Source: Ixodes scapularis (Eukaryota > Arthropoda > Arachnida > Ixodida > Ixodidae). Taken from it: 64,000 nt of DNA. The position numbers and the translations under genes are program-made. The number at the start of each line of letters is the position of its first letter. The first letter of the stretch is position 1. The stretch spans positions 41,533,543 through 41,597,542 of the forward strand of contig NW_024609837.1 of assembly GCF_016920785.2 (NCBI RefSeq), read 5' to 3'. Below the pieces are notes generated by a model, which had not been told where the DNA came from, did no database searches, and worked only from the letters and a program-made list of their open reading frames with translations. Below are positions 41,648 through 52,850 of the stretch, in pieces.

Positions 41648-43559
41648 AGGGACACTCAAGCGGTTTTTGGAGAAGCTACTTTTTGGTGCGATGGTGTTAA
41701 GGAAGTGTCAGTGAACGAGTATCTTCGGCTTTAGAAGGCAGAAACGCCTATTAATCACGCAGGAATAAAATACGTGCGGACTCTTTTCTGTACTTGCGAG
41801 GACCAATGATATTATCGTATGTTTGAAAATTTTGGCGGTCTTTTTAAAGTTTCGCTAAAAAAAACAACTTTCAGTTCATTTAAATATGTTGTGCATGATA
41901 ATTTCACAAAGGCGTAAAATATTTCTAGTTTAGAATACGCGATACCGCAATTATCGTTTCACAAACAAGGGACTACGTTTTCTATTTGCCTTTCTCCGCG
42001 GGGGGTGAATTTCCCGTTCCCCAGGGATGCGCGGAAGCGCACGTATCTCCGCGCGTTGCAGGCCGGTCGTGCCGGTCGCGGGCCGGCCGGCTCCTTCTAT
42101 CCGCAAACGTGGCGTCGGTGGTGATCGTCGGAATGGACGGCCTGGTGAAAGCTCATCGTTCCGCGTAAAAGCGCTATCCTTGACTGTGAATTTTTGTCGC
42201 GTTTCGCTATGATAACCCAGCACGTACTAGAAGGGAACATCCACCTACTCGTGCGGCGATGTCGTGGCGGCACTCTCAAGATAGCAGAAACGCCCGTGCC
42301 GTCGTGTTTGTTTACTTCGACTACAGTGGTGCTTTCTAAGCATTTGTGTCCTCGAACATCGCCCGGATTTCTGATTTGGCGCATTTCATGCGTGTGCTCA
42401 AGTTCAAGGTATTACTGGCGCGTACCGTATAAAGGATACGAATTTTCACGCGTTTTCATCACCGGAGAAAAGTGATTAGTGTTAGCAATTCTGAACGCTC
42501 GCAACGTCTATCTGATCACGAAATCATATTTCTACGTTGCTATATCGCTGCTAAGATTACATTGTCTTTTATAATCGTAGAAAAGGCGTGTGGCGATATT
42601 TGTACCATTGCAATGTCGCGTATCAGAGTCGTGATCGTCCAAGACGGCGCTGCATCTTTTTATTTTATTTTTTTCATTCGCTGCACCCTGCAAGCCTATC
42701 AAGAAAAAATAATAAAGCTTTAGACTAGAAAACTGTCTGTCTATATTCTGTTACGGCATTGAGTAGCAGTGCGTCCCCTTTTTAAGAGGGGCCGCTGACA
42801 CAGCTGACGGCGGCGTACAGAAGCGGTCGCCGTGCTGACGACCCGCTGCGCTTGTTGTAGTGGTTACAGGTGTGTGTACGCGCGGCGCAGTGCGGTCGGT
42901 GCGGTCGTTCCGGTTGCAACGGACGCAGTCGTAGGTACGCGCTCGTTGCACATGTCTGAACCAGCCTTCCCCCCGTTCTCCCGAGGCGAAAGTCAACGTG
43001 GCGACATCGTTTGACATCACGTACCAGAGGTAACGCTGCGATGTCAAACGTTGGTTTGGTTACGACTTGCCCCAACCGGAAATCGAAGAACGTCCGAAAA
43101 GGTCTGCGTTTCGTCGTCCTCGGAACCCGAACATGACTCCGAAGCGCTGCTATCGTCCACATCGCACGTCGGAGTGGCGTCATAGGAAATCATCCCCAGG
43201 TCGGCTGTCCGCCGAAGAACTTCAACCTCTAACGGCGTCAGGTCCTCGAGCGTAGAGAACTCCGCCATGATCGAAGCTCGAATGACAAAGAGGTTCGGCC
43301 GATGCGGCTACCTCGGGATCACTGCGCGACGGAACGTCGTCCAACGCCATTGGCCCGAGATCCTTTTGATAAGCGTGCGACGACCAATGAGAGTGGTTTC
43401 GTTTTCGGATGGATCCGAGGTTTGGCGGCCTTCAATTACATTTTTATCGAAGAAATAATCACCGTATGACTATACTTTTGGGTTTTTAGGGATACTTAAG
43501 GCGTCTAAATTCAGCTGTCATTATCAAAACACGAACTCAAAAACCACTTGACTGCCCCT
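41648..43559. mobile_element. TTAA-flanked DNA element, AGGGRCASTCAAG ends
   Basis: The left end AGGGACACTCAAGCGGTTTTT and the complement of the right end (AGGGGCAGTCAAGTGGTTTTT) are TIRs. The flanks 41644-41647 and 43560-43563 are both TTAA. A TTAA target is shared by the Kolobok and piggyBac superfamilies, and the AGGG start fits Kolobok-type better, as an inference. It carries a promoter-like region and short exon on the minus strand (43044-43268) but no transposase that I can recognise. Confidence 0.75.
43044..43268 (-). CDS. acidic serine-rich 74-codon ORF inside the TTAA element
   Basis: ATGGCGGAG opens MAEFSTLEDLTPLEVEVLRR, followed by an acidic stretch DDSSASESCSGSEDDETQTF. Upstream on the minus strand, ATTGG/CCAATGG boxes about 60-140 bp before the ATG resemble a CCAAT promoter. 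A GCAAGT word near the end of the frame (43065-43070) could be a rare GC donor. The ORF could be the first exon of the element's own protein or a captured host exon. No domain is recognised. Confidence 0.4.
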   Translation of the reverse strand: MAEFSTLEDLTPLEVEVLRRTADLGMISYDATPTCDVDDSSASESCSGSEDDETQTFSDVLRFPVGASRNQTNV

Positions 43560-43900
43560 TTAATGTGGAATGTGCAAATGGCGTACATCCTTAATGCGTG
43601 GCTAAAAATAGGAACCTTTTTGTACATCATCTAAATCAATTTTATTATTTTTTCTAACTTATTATTATCTTTTAGCAGGCAGGCAAGCAAAAGCAGTCTT
43701 TAGGCTAACGGAATTTTATGAACGGATAAAAAAAAAAGATTTGTACTTTTTTTGCTGCCACAAGAAATATAAAAAAGTAACTCCTAAGGTAATTCGCCAC
43801 TTTTTATAGTAGTTAGTGGTTAACTCAATTTCATTGAAACTGAGTAATTTATACTCTGCTCAAATTACTTTTGACACCGATGCTCACTAACTGAGCCTGA

Positions 43901-44140
43901 CTACTTACTTCAAGCGGCTTGTACGTTTCTGGCTCAATCATTAGTCACAGTTGGACGCAAGTTCCTGCGACTGCGGTTATGATTGCTGCTTTTACTCGCA
44001 TGAATGGCTTTACAGATGTTGATAAAAAATCGACAGCATGAGGCACTAGAGCTGCTGGGCTTGTCTGTTCCGATTACTGGTAATAATGAAGGTTAAACAC
44101 ACACACACACACAAGCAAACGCGCATGCACGCGCACACAT
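43901..44140. other. spacer with (CA)n
   Basis: CA repeats lie at about 44097-44113. Nothing else recognised. Confidence 0.5.
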
Positions 44141-44592
44141 ATGATAAAATGGTTCCCGGACGTTTCATCGAACGCCGTTTCGTCGAACGCCGTTTCATCG
44201 AAAGAATGGACGTTTCATTGAATGACGTTTCATCGAACGCCGTTTTATCGAATCGCTGACGGCCGTTTCAATGAATGTATTTTATATAAAAAGTGTGAAA
44301 GAGGCTCTTTTATGCACGGATCGGATCGAGTGCATTTTCGTGTCATTCACCCATTTCATCCTCAGGTTTTTTAATGTCCAAACTTGTTGCTGTTACAATT
44401 TATTTTGATGCAAGTATGCCATGAGGATATTTGTACCGATTATTTTATGTTTGTTTCGCATATTGCGCTTATCTGTTCACCCTCTCTGTATTACCCGATG
44501 GGCGTTGAGGCTATTGTAACAAATAAATAAAAATTCGCCCTCCCGTTAAGAGCGCACTGCAACTCATGGAGGCCAGAAGGCGACTTAAGGGC

Positions 44593-45402
44593 AAGGCCGA
44601 CCCACATAGGGCGTATTCTCGACCAACTCACGCGCGTTTCAACGGGTGTAGTCACGGGATTTGGCGGGCGTTTTTTTCACAGAAGGGAAGAGGGAAAGGT
44701 CGCCAAACCACACACGACGCTTTTCGTCGACGTCTCCTCGGCGTTTGGTGCAGTGTGTCCCGATTCGTGCCTTTCATGAGAGGAGGAAACACGTAGATAG
44801 GCTGCTATATTATTGCGTTCTGCGAGGAGACAGGAAATAACTGAATGTTAATAAGCAACCAAAGCCTAATTTGCTTACACCTGTTTCAAAAATGTTCGTT
44901 GCAACCGTCAGGTCGCCAAAAACTCCCGGCAGGAGGACGGCCGCGGTCTCTGCTTAAACTTCTTCCTTATGTAATCTTTTTTTTCAGATGGCCCCCCCAT
45001 TTATGGTATTTCTTTTTTGTCTCAGTCGTTCATCGCTTGTTTCAAAGAGATATAGCGATTTCGTACAGTTCACCGATAAACCGGCGAACGCGACGAGCGA
45101 GCTCCCATTTCGGCGGTCGAGTCAAGCCACCCAGCCGGCCGCATAGCTAGGCAAGCCGATTCTCGAGCAACTTCCGGCTCTCAAGTCGGGAGCTGATTGG
45201 CCGGCACCGCGCCGTACGCTTCCGGATACGCCGCGCCGAAATACGCCGATGCGCCGAAATCTGTCTCGGTCGGATCGCCGAATACGTGCGTATTTACGCC
45301 GACCTCGGAAGCGCTCGTCCCGGCGCCTGCTGTACGTCGGGATTACGCCCGCCAAAACGCCCGCAAATACGTCGCAAATACGCCCTATGTGTTTCGGGCT
45401 TT
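44593..45402. mobile_element. nested TIR element, ACATAGGGCGTATT ends
   Basis: The left end AAGGCCGACCCACATAGGGC and the complement of the right end, AAGCCCGAAACACATAGGGC, both continue GTATT. Subterminal AATACGCC words cluster at 45230-45385. No target duplication was clear and no transposase is seen. It lies wholly inside the MULE. Confidence 0.65.
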
Positions 45403-45638
45403 AGGTTTTGCACAGGCGCAACAACTTTAGCCATGTGAGTTTCCTATTCTCTCATGTCTTGATATTGATACTTTTTTACTGCGCGACGCTTGCAGTAGCT
45501 AAAGCTGAGGTGCTATTTATGAAACTACAACGAAACATTGTTCTTTCAGTTCTAAGACTCAATGAAGTCAGAAGTAAGTACGTCACTTCAAATTTTATCT
45601 AAAACTTTCGCGGGTTCATGTGTTCGTGCGACAGCCAT

Positions 45639-45857
45639 TCACCGTTTCAAATGATGAGCAACTGCTCTCAAAAAGTCCACCACAACCATGCTCCGTCGTT
45701 TCTCATAAAAAAGGCGGACCTTGACATTTCTTGCCGCTATGGCCTCCTTCTGGCGAGGAGGCTCTTGGGAAATCAGCATCGCCTCCAGATTGTCTTCCGT
45801 CAGTTGATGTTCTGCGGCGATGCTAGTCAAAAAACTTCCAGAACCTGGGATGGGCAC
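45639..45857 (-). pseudogene. MULE transposase C-terminal fragment
   Basis: The 72-codon minus frame reads HQLTEDNLEAMLISQEPPRQ and ends SMVVVDFLRAVAHHLKR. This resembles the C-terminal end of MULE transposases, where a Q-P-P basic stretch leads to a D-Y/F-L-R-G-I-A-H helix. Its place inside an element with MULE-like TIRs and a 10-bp duplication makes the reading stronger. The catalytic DDE core and zinc finger are absent. The fragment starts close to the right subterminal repeats, so an internal deletion removed the N-terminal part. Confidence 0.6.
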
Positions 45858-46164
45858 CTCCGACCAGCTTCAGGAAGGGGGAATGCCACCCTGGCGTTCG
45901 ATAAGACGGCGTTCGATAAAACGGCGTTCGATGAAACGGCTTCGATGAAACAGTGTTCGTTGAAACGACATTCGATGAAACGGTTTCGATGAAACGGCGT
46001 TCGGCGAAAGGGCGTTCGGCGAAACGGCGTTCGGCGAAATGGTGTTCGATGAAATGTCCGGTCCCATGATAAAATACATAATATATTGATTAACATTTAA
46101 TCTCCTCTTCCGGTTGCTACAATCAAGACTGGTGGCAAGTGTTAACATAAGTTTGTTCTATTGA

Positions 46165-46250
46165 CTGCTATAGCTCCTGATTAAAGAAGTTGGTAGAGCG
46201 CTCCTCCAGTTTTGGTGAGGTTCGGAAATGAAATGCCGGGCCAGGCAAAT
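46165..46250 (+). mobile_element. SINE family A, decayed copy 4
   Basis: TTGGTAGAGCGCTCCTCCAG and then GCCGGGCCAGGCAAATTTT parallel the D arm, anticodon arm and acceptor of the tRNA-like head at 16780-16851. The anticodon loop and T arm are badly mutated. Confidence 0.6.
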
Positions 46251-47800
46251 TTTATAACAGCCGCCAGTCGCCTAGAGGTTCGCTTTATTTCAGGTGGAGG
46301 TCACACAAATACACACAAAAAATACCAATGTATTGTTTAAACAAAACGAAGGCATTTGGTTACATTCATTTTGACAGTGTGCAGTTAATCGGGCAAGCAG
46401 AAAAAATAAAAAAAAATAACGACACCGATTTCATATCTCAGTACGTCGACAACACAGCTTTGTCGATTGCGAACTTTGTTTTTTTCGTGCCTACGTAGCA
46501 GGACACTGAAATCTTATCAGTCAATGCCATGCTATTCGACGTCAACAAGCATGACGGATCACCAATTATATGTCGGATAACGAAGGCGAAACACTCGCGG
46601 ACTGTATTATCACGAAAGACAACAAAGGCACGCTACACTGATTTTTATTTTGGGTGTGCGAATAGTGGTTGAAATGGAACAGTGCGGCGTCATAAGGGAG
46701 CTTTTATAGAGCGTTTTTCCACCTCCGCTACGTTCTTGGGAACGAAGATGCCACTAGTGCGCTTGCGCCGCCTTCGGCCTTGCATGCAGAGTCCTTGATC
46801 TCGTAGCGGGTTGCGGACAATGTGTCGGGACAGTGGAAGCCATCTACAAAAGCTCCCTCTTCACAGTGTTCGCAGTGGAAAACGAAGTTACGTTAACGGG
46901 ATATTTTTGCAATAGATATATTTCGTGCAACACTTTTTACTCCCCGCTGAGCTCTCTTAAACAAAGACGCCACCGCGGCACGTGCTGCGCCGTTAGCTTT
47001 GACTGCACAGTTCCCAGTCACCTAGCAGATTCCGGGGAGCGTTGCTCGACGGCAGAAACGATCTACAAAAACTCCCTTGTCTAGAAACTGGGGGCGATAT
47101 TAGGCGATTCGATTTTAACCACTATTAACACAGCGCTAGTTTTCAAAATATAGACATATATATATAAAGCGTTCATTGATGAAAACAGAGAAACGCACTC
47201 ACAGGTCGAGAATTTTAGCAGCGTCATCATCATGTATCCGGAAGCAGCATGCGGAGAGCTCCTACTCACGCCCTTGACTTTTCGACACCCGCCTGATGCT
47301 ACCTGCTTTCTGCTGCGACTACTGAATGAAGGTCACCCCCCAAAGATCCCCCGAAAAAAAGCACCGGTACTAAATTAAAGAAAACAAAAAGCCCCCCAAA
47401 GATATAGAAAGGAACACTCACAGACGGTTACGCAAACAGATAAAGCCACAAAAGTACGTGGGTGCGATAAATATAGCGACTAGGGAGAGAGAGAGAGAAA
47501 AAAAAAGAAAGAGAAAGGTAGAGGATGAATGTGTGGTTCTAGGGGTGCCAGAAACGTGTCGCGGTCTTCGTTCCTCTCCGCTTCAGCCATCCGCGGTGTG
47601 GGCTGGCGGGCGACCCGGGCCCACTTTCAGTTGAAGTGGGTCCAAAAAGAATCCAAAAAGTTAATTGCTTCGCCTCTTTTTTTTTTTTTTCGGAGAAGGG
47701 AGTTAAGAAGTTTGTTTGGGACAGGTCGTTCAGTGAAAGTGTGTTGTTCTTGCATTTCAGCCGCTTGTGCTCGTTCCAGAACGCGCAACTTTGTGTTATT
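46251..47800. other. unassigned DNA with duplicated CTACAAAA word
   Basis: AAGGGAGCTTTTATAGAGCG at 46696 pairs inversely with CATCTACAAAAGCTCCCT at about 46842, and a third version occurs at about 47055. This hints at a short foldback of about 160 bp. A TA repeat lies near 47156-47165 and a GA run near 47487-47500. Frames at 47529-47999 and 47636-47881 have no domain. Confidence 0.4.
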
Positions 47801-47810
47801 CAGGGTAGGC

Positions 47811-48055
47811 GGATCGGTGGCACGGGGAGCGAAATCTCGCGCTGCAGAACTCGGAGAACCTGGGTTCAGTACTCGTTATAACCCGTTTAGATTTAGATTA
47901 GCATTGCACCGGCGTGCGGTCGTGTATCACTACTGCCTGATGAACGTTAAATACGCAGCAGGGGTACTGCAGTGGCTAAATTTCCCACCTTCAACGTAAA
48001 CTAGAGATGCCCAATTGGAACTGACTAACTTCTCGCTGTTTAAACAACACACCAC
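47811..48055 (+). mobile_element. SINE family B, copy 3
   Basis: GGCGGATCGGTGGCACGGGG leads into GAGCGAAATCTCGCGCTGCAG, a B-box-like GGGTTCAGTACTC, and a 3' part CGTGCGGTCGTGTATCAC...AACTTCTCGCTGTTTAAAC. The order is the same as in 55488-55770. Confidence 0.75.
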
Positions 48056-49387
48056 AATTACTACTTGGCGTATGCATGTGTCGTCGCTGGTGTCTCGTTT
48101 TAGCTCATCAGTTTTCCAAATCCGTGCGGACTTTTCGTCTATTTCAAAGTCGGATACGCTCGATGGTCGGACTTGCAGGTATAGTGTTTTATAGAATTCC
48201 CTTCCTGCGTCGAACACAACGCAAACGGGTGGCCACATGTTTGAGAATTTTCTACTTATAAGCTTTGCCAAACGGAAAAACACGCGACGATATAGTTTTC
48301 TTACATAGACTAATTTTATGGCAAATTGATATAACTTGTTATGTTTCGTTTCCGTAGACGCAAGCTTTCTTCACCCTAGATCTCTGGCGAAGCTCCTGTC
48401 TTGTCATAACCCATATGCAACGTTTGTTTTTGGCAAGTCATCAACTCATTTAGACAGTCCCCCCCCCCCCCCCCCCTCCTCCCGAATTATCACTATTTTA
48501 AGCCTAAACTCGTCATATTGTCACGAATGACAAGTGATGAGGCTTTAATAACTGGAGAAACTAAAAGTTTAATGGGGCGAACTTGTGCCCAAAAATAAAA
48601 AGAGAACAAAATAAAGCAGAGCGTCGCGGGCGTCGAAGTCGGCGTGACAGCAGAATCGAACGCTGGGGCGAAACTGACTCCGCTCGCCATGTGGAGTCCC
48701 TTATGTACCCTCGTCGATTTCTGGATCATTCGGCGTAGAACGTTCGGTGCGTAGAACTTTCGGAACTCGGTCAGACGAGAATGTTCTTGAACTTGCGAGA
48801 AGGCCAAGTTGAAAGAATAAATTAAAGGACAGTCGCCTGACTATGAATCAAACCTACATCTTCCGCCGGGCAGTCAACCGTGATAGCCACTCGGCCACGC
48901 ACGCGCTTGCTCGCCAGCGAGCGTGGCAATATTTAAAGGTATGGACGTAATTATTTGCTTCTGTGTATATTCATTGTTTACAGACTTCAGTTGTTTGGAG
49001 GCACCAAGGTACGATTGAATCAATCAATTAATAGAAATGCGGACCAATATATAGATAAATAGATGAGCAGATGCTTAAATATGCAAATAAGTCGATAAAC
49101 CTCTTTCAATCTATAAGAGCAGGAGAAGTCAAAACTGGTTCGCTAACGACTCATTTAGTATAGTTAAAAACGTTTAATTAACATATTTTTTTGTCGTGGT
49201 CAACGTGATGCTTGAAGATATTTTAATGAGGTCGCTGTGCAGAGAGTGTTCTTGTATGAGAACGCGTTCCCTGCTTCGTGTCTCCATGCTTCTCGCGGGC
49301 GCCGGTCACTTTATTTGGTTGCCAAATGCTCTAATAGAAAGTAGACGGGAAAATCTTACTACGGGAGATTTTGAACAGGTATAGTAC
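48056..49387. other. unassigned DNA with a C run
   Basis: A C run of about 20 bases lies at 48459-48478. Minus and plus frames here lack recognised domains. The bases 49361-49385 recur after the assembly gap. Confidence 0.4.
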
Positions 49388-49560
49388 CAGACTTGGACGT
49401 AGTTCAAATACTCTACTCAAACTACTGTAGTTTAACTACTTTTTCGAGTAACTTGGTAAGTTTCAATTACAACTTGATTTGGGTAATTAGTAGTTTAATT
49501 TAACTACTTTTTTCAGGTAACTTCTACTCAAATTACTAACTACTTTCGAAATTATATAGT
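49388..49560. mobile_element. hAT-like end fragment (CAGACTTGG start)
   Basis: CAGACTTGGACGTAGTTCAAAT is followed by TACTCTACTC and repeated GTTTAACTACTTTT words, like other hAT ends in the window (40787). The opposite end was not identified. Confidence 0.5.
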
Positions 49561-49820
49561 GCTAATTTTGCCCATCACGAAAGTTTGATCGCAGGAATGG
49601 ATAAGACGCCGGCAGATGAAGTGGCATTCCCGAACAAGGGGCCTTCTTGTTCGGGAAGGCGTCTTTGGACCAAGGGGACGACGAGCAGCCAAGACATAAC
49701 ACCGGCACGCACGAACGAGGGAAGAGATGCTTAACAAGCCTTGGTCGGGTATTGACCTAATCCGGTAATGCACGCAGGCGCCACGTTTCCAGCTGCAACC
49801 GTGAAAGACGGCGACACTGA

Positions 49821-50420
49821 AGGGCCATACGCACATTCGCGTTTGAACGCGTTTGAGTGCGTTGCGGAGTCCTTGCGGCCAGGCGCGGTCGCTTGCAGAG
49901 CGACGCGCGCCTTCCCGCAACGCTCGATAGCGCGACGCAAGCGAGTAGAGACTCGCTCAACTTTCCGAAGCGTTGCGGTGCGTTCGGGTGCGTTCGACCA
50001 ATCAGAAGCCCAAAGAGGAGAGGGGATGACGTGTTCGCTCGCCCCACCCGGCCGACTCGGCGAGACGTATCCGGTTCGCCGGTCGCAGTGCTTGCTTTTT
50101 CGTTTTGGGGAGCGGTGGGGACTGTATTTTCCAAGGCTGCGATGGTTCAAGCTTGGCAAAACGTCGGGGGAAGCCGGCGAGATTGTCCCAAGATCGAACA
50201 CCGACGCCGTCGGCGTGCGCCGCCATCTTGCCGTGGATTTCGCTTACTATTGGTGAGCCACTAGCGACGATAGCGCGTTCTTATTGGCTCTTGACTTTGG
50301 TTGACTGCGTGTCAACGCAACTGTGCGTACAAGCTTGGCGCAAGCGGTCTTCGCAACGCAACGCGTCCGCTTGCCGCTACGGAACGCACCGCGCTCAAAC
50401 GCGAATGTGCGTATGGGCCT
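49821..50420. mobile_element. 600-bp TIR element, AGGGCCATACGCAC ends
   Basis: The left end AGGGCCATACGCACATTCGC and the complement of the right end, AGGCCCATACGCACATTCGC, match at about 29 of 31 positions. The flanks are TGA and TAA, so a three-base duplication of the PIF/Harbinger type is possible but not proven. GC-rich interior frames on both strands are reading through CpG-rich DNA. Confidence 0.7.
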
Positions 50421-50552
50421 TAAGAGTTGTTGTTTTCGTGTTGTCTGTCTTTAGTGAATTCTGACTCAAGCGGTAGGTTTCACGGGAGGCGCCACTGGAA
50501 TGACCTCGCAGCTGGGCGCCTGTTCCCTTGGTCGCCTTGTCGTCAGCGCATC

Positions 50553-51066
50553 AGACATGTACAAATTACTCAAAAAAGGTAGTTAAGTTAAGTTACTGAG
50601 TATCGACGCCAAAAGTAATTGGAGTAGAGTAGAAATTACGCATTCGTAATAGTAATTGAGTAAACTACTAGCTACTGTAAAAAGTAGCGAGTTACTTTGA
50701 AGTTACTTTCGAAGTTACTTTTTTATATATTTGTGGTAGCAAAATGAACAGCAGTTTTGATCAATGAAAAACCCTGCGAGCCTAAAATAAATGCAGTCTA
50801 TTTATGGCTTGTGTTTTCGCCAAAATAGTTTACTTGCTCGCAGAAGCAATTGACTTTCAAAGTTCTTGATAGGAGAGTTTTCCCCTTTTCCTTCTAAAGA
50901 CGACCCCAGCCCACCTAAATAGACGTTCCACCGACGGGCCGGATGGAACGGCAGCGTTGAATTTGAGAAACAGGCTGTGCATGGTCGGGTAAGCGAGTGT
51001 CGGCATCTTAGGTGTCCATGACGAAACTTGTGAGGTTTGCCTCGGGTAGAGGGTCTTTAATAACAA
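50553..51066 (-). mobile_element. hAT element 3' part with transposase remnant
   Basis: CAGACATGTACAAATTACTC at 50553 is the probable terminal repeat, with repeated GTAGTT/AGTTAC words up to 50725. The hAT transposase end on the minus strand lies at 50800-51066. The other end is not visible, and may have been lost toward the 51576 gap. Confidence 0.65.
50800..51066 (-). pseudogene. hAT transposase dimerisation-domain fragment
   Basis: The minus frame reads AYPTMHSLFLKFNAAVPSGP then VERLFRWAGVVFRRKRGKLS, which is the diagnostic hAT C-terminal dimerisation motif (family form: LPSSAxVERLFS-x-GG-x-x-x-x-x-xRxxLS). A one-base shift follows: the continuation NFESQLLLRASKLFW lies in another frame. 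Preceding catalytic regions are absent, so this is a dead fragment. Confidence 0.75.
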
Positions 51067-52120
51067 ACTTTCCTCCTTTTTTTTTTTTTCTTCGTCAAGT
51101 TGAGATTGTTATGTCTGGCCCCTCTTCATTCCGACTTCGTTCTGAGAGTACGCTGAGCGAGTGCACCAGACCGCCAAGGGTTCAAGTCTCGCGGCACGAC
51201 GATGAGATCATCCGGACGACTGCGCGTCCCGTTGTAGTGCTAGTACTCACGCTACTGAAAAAAAATTTTTGTTTTTGGTTTAACAGATAATGAATCGAGA
51301 GTATACTTCGCCGCTAACGCCGGGTCCAACAAAAGGATCTCCCAAGGGTAACTCGCAATCCTCGCCGGCGACTACAATATTCTGACGCGCCTCAATCATT
51401 TTTAACAAAAAAGGAGGTCTCCCAGGCATAGATGGTCGGAAGGACGCGAAGGATTACGTGAACAAGCATCGTCGCTCGTATACAGTTGCAGCTGTAAGCG
51501 GGAACGTGCTCCCATGAACGGATTATCCATACCAGGGTTTGTCCGCGGGGCAGTCCGGCTTTGCAAAGGGCGTATNNNNNNNNNNNNNNNNNNNNNNNNN
51601 NNNNNNNNNNNNNNNNNNNNNNNNNNNNNNNNNNNNNNNNNNNNNNNNNNNNNNNNNNNNNNNNNNNNNNNNNNNCTACGGGAGATTTAGAACAGGTATA
51701 CAGGTATAGTACAATATGGTAGAACCACGACTCCCTCCTTTATTTTTTTTTGTTTTTTTTCAGTTTTTGAGAAAGAAAAACAGGGGTTGGCCGGAAACAT
51801 TATGACTAGCTAATTTGCATGGGATGAGAAGAGGGAAAATATCGTAGTAGAATGCCCAAACGCACAAAGTTCACGTATAGATATATACATTCTGCGCAGA
51901 AGTAATGCGTATCAGCACCAAAAGTTGCAGGTGCTTCTTGCTTGGTCCTTGCTGTTTTCGGAATTTTTATATTTTCAAGATATGAACCAACTAGCGCTGT
52001 TAATCCCTTAGCTGATTTGTTTATAACCAGTTCTTTATATGTTCGCGCCTTGATTCGTCCAGATACTTTGGTTTTCGGCGATTTTATAATTTTTACATGC
52101 GTCGTAGGGTTGGAACCGGA
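51067..52120. other. unassigned DNA including assembly gap flanks
   Basis: No gene recognised. Poly-T runs at 51740-51760. The first 30 bases after the gap nearly repeat 49361-49390. Confidence 0.5.
51576..51675. other. assembly gap, 100 N
   Basis: Exactly 100 unresolved bases, the standard length for a gap of unknown size. Confidence 0.98.
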
Positions 52121-52124
52121 GATA

Positions 52125-52850
52125 TATAGGGTGGCTCAAGTCACCAGGCTCGATCTAAAATGGACCGTAAAAATCAACGCGTGCACGTAGCAATCTAAAC
52201 TTTTTGCCAAAGGTGTATTTCACAGGTCGTTTTTTTCTTGTAAAATTACAAAGTGTAGTTCTCTTTCTGTAAAAAATAAGGCCAAGAAACTCGCCTGAAT
52301 CAACGGCGGGCAGCAACGCAGACGACAGGGGTCCAGTAGAGGGGTGTGTTTGGCGTTCGTATTGATAGATGGCGCTACCTCCTAATCGCGACGGCTCGCT
52401 ACCACCGTGGTTTATTAAAATGAATATAATCTTTTTTGAAATATAGCTTTGGTTAAAAAATGAATGCGAATAATAAAAGCAAAACTTAAAGTAAAAAACG
52501 CGTCTGCATAACGGCGGCGCTTTTGCTGCCGACGGATTTCGTCTGCGTGTCGTCTGCTATCTTTGGCTGGTCGGCTGCACCTTCAGACGCTGCTCCCGAC
52601 GCCATCTACCAATACGAACGGCAAACACAGCTCGCTACTGGACTTGATCGTCTGGGTCACCGCCCGCCGTAGACCCTGGCAAGTTTCGTGGCCCTATTTT
52701 TTACTAAAAGAGAACTACGCTCTGTAATTTTACAAGAAAAAACCGACCTGCGAAATACACCTTTGACGAAAAGTTTAAACGGGTATACGTGCAGGCGTCA
52801 ATTTTTACGGTCCATTTTAGATCGAGCCTGGTGACTTGAGCCACCCTATA
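52125..52850. mobile_element. TA-flanked TIR element, 726 bp, near-identical 50-bp ends
   Basis: TATAGGGTGGCTCAAGTCAC at the left continues for about 50 bp (to GACCGTAAAAAT) and matches the right end complement almost without mismatch. More inward, the two arms stay complementary with gaps (TTTTTCTTGTAAAATTACA; GGCCAAGAAACTCGCC versus GGCAAGTTTCGTGGCC). TA flanks the ends. Centre near 52470. No transposase. Confidence 0.8.

Larger units (their letters stand above)
40770..43900. mobile_element. hAT-like remnant with TACTC/GTAATT subterminal words, interrupted
   Basis: TACTCTACTCAAGTTACTGTAG at 40787 resembles TACTCTACTCAAACTACTGTAG at 49410, a likely hAT end family. A second set, with GAGTAATTTATACTCTGCTCAAATTACTTTT, lies at about 43840-43880. 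The DNA between the two ends is filled by the TTAA element at 41648-43559. No duplication was identified for the outer element. Confidence 0.45.
44151..46065. mobile_element. Mutator-like (MULE) element with 10-bp TSD and subterminal tandem repeats
   Basis: The ends are GGTTCCCGGACGTTTCATCG (left) and the complement of the right end, GGGACCGGACATTTCATCG. Flanks 44141-44150 and 46066-46075 are both ATGATAAAAT, a 10-bp duplication typical of MULEs. Both subterminal zones are tandem arrays of a roughly 15-bp word, CGTTTCATCGAACGC, in inverted orientation (44155-44280, 45890-46055). A transposase fragment lies at 45639-45857, and a second TIR element is nested at 44593-45402. The remainder of the transposase is missing. 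Confidence 0.85.

Noticed and set aside
44155..44280. CRISPR-like array
   Set aside because: The repeated word is directly tandem without spacers, and its inverse at 45890-46055 shows it is the end of a transposon.
45827..46148. Repetitive minus-strand proteins with FRRTP or PNAVS repeats
   Set aside because: They are translations of the 15-bp subterminal arrays of the MULE in two frames.
47529..47999. 156-codon plus-strand ORF
   Set aside because: It reads through a SINE family B copy and flanking T-rich DNA, and has no recognised domain.
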